Of a stretch of DNA of 32,116 bases, positions 31,847 to 32,116 are shown piece by piece; the first letter of the stretch is position 1, and each line of letters starts with the position of its first letter. A model generated the notes under the pieces. That model made no database searches, was not told the origin of the DNA, and was given only the letters and a program-made list of their open reading frames with translations. The stretch comes from Actinomycetota bacterium (GTDB lineage: Bacteria > Actinomycetota > AC-67). Where the stretch lies: assembly GCA_040905475.1 (NCBI GenBank), contig JBBDRM010000010.1, forward strand, positions 29,244-61,359. The letters run 5' to 3'. A program made the position numbers and the translations under genes.

Positions 31847-32116
31847 TTAGCGCCGCGGGCGCGCCCGAGCGCCCTCTTCGATCAGCGGCCGAACCGTTCG
31901 CTTCCACGCCGCGAGGAGCTCGGCCTCGTTCCCTTCGCCCCGCATCATCTGGGTCATCGCCATCCCGGCCGCCAGCCGGATCGTCATCTCGATCGCATCT
32001 CGGAACGCCTTGCGACGAAGCGCCTCCGGACCGAAGACCTTGGCGCACAGCTCGCGGATGCGCTCGTCGGCGTCGCGCTCGACCGCGCGCACCGCAGGCC
32101 GCAACGCCTCGTCCGT
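31847..32116 (-). CDS. C-terminal part of a probable TetR-family regulator (cut by window end)
   Basis: The frame is open to the end of the window, so only the last 89 codons of the protein are present. The visible sequence is all-helical in style (ADERIRELCAKVFGPEALRR, AAGMAMTQMMRG, AAWKRTVRPLIEEGARARPR) and fits the ligand-binding C-terminal domain of TetR/AcrR regulators; the DNA-binding part lies outside. It sits directly before the beta-oxidation operon on the same strand, a common arrangement for the operon's own repressor. The regulator identity is a contextual inference. Confidence 0.55.
   Translation of the reverse strand, partial: TDEALRPAVRAVERDADERIRELCAKVFGPEALRRKAFRDAIEMTIRLAAGMAMTQMMRGEGNEAELLAAWKRTVRPLIEEGARARPRR

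Overview
The window is high-GC bacterial DNA, dense with genes on both strands. It uses ATG, GTG and TTG starts and many 1-4 base stop/start overlaps. Exported proteins either end in an LPxTG-like motif, a hydrophobic stretch and a basic tail, or begin with a lipobox; together with a mycobacterial-type acyl-ACP desaturase and a catabolic acyl-CoA gene set this points to an actinomycete relative, probably an uncultured soil or sediment lineage. That placement is inferred from protein style, as no rRNA or other marker is present. No rRNA, tRNA, CRISPR array, insertion sequence or phage gene was seen.

Left part (1-16.8 kb) is an exported-protein region. A subtilisin-like protease with a C-terminal LPATG signal (minus) diverges from a secreted CocE/NonD-type hydrolase (plus). 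Next is a compact plus-strand run at 4738-9112: two lipoproteins, a solitary branched-chain-amino-acid-type substrate-binding lipoprotein, a 91-residue lipoprotein with a CxxCH haem motif, and an LVIVD beta-propeller protein ending in LPGTG. A YVTN-type beta-propeller lipoprotein (minus) then diverges from a three-domain MauE-TlpA-PqqD fusion (plus). After this come two overlapping exported alpha/beta hydrolases (minus), a limonene-epoxide-hydrolase-like protein, and a second LPGTG-anchored LVIVD propeller that is a paralogue of the first.

Middle part (16.9-22.7 kb) holds a biotin-dependent carboxyltransferase subunit followed by a GlcD-type FAD dehydrogenase, a VapBC-like toxin-antitoxin pair, and a large exported protein joining a SURNod19-like region to a C-terminal cupredoxin site. 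The last has a readable sigma70-like promoter with a palindrome in its spacer.

Right part (22.7-32.1 kb) is lipid metabolism. A diiron acyl-ACP desaturase and an alpha/beta hydrolase form a two-gene unit. Its promoter carries two copies of an inverted repeat (GTTACG-N4-CGTAA), as expected for a dimeric repressor site. Diverging from it is a PAP2 phosphatase-diacylglycerol kinase fusion broken by a one-base frameshift. A DedA protein and a second PAP2 phosphatase follow. The window ends with a minus-strand operon encoding a partial TetR-like regulator, an SDR, a hydratase-2 (MaoC), an SCPx-type thiolase and an acyl-CoA dehydrogenase: a full beta-oxidation cycle built from parts like those of the peroxisomal MFE-2/SCPx route.

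Two genes (the subtilase and the PAP2-DGK fusion) appear frameshifted by one base. The most unusual content is the MauE-TlpA-PqqD fusion beside a beta-propeller, with a haem lipoprotein and an amicyanin-like copper site elsewhere in the window. These echo components of quinone-cofactor amine dehydrogenase systems, but no catalytic small subunit is visible and the link remains a hypothesis.
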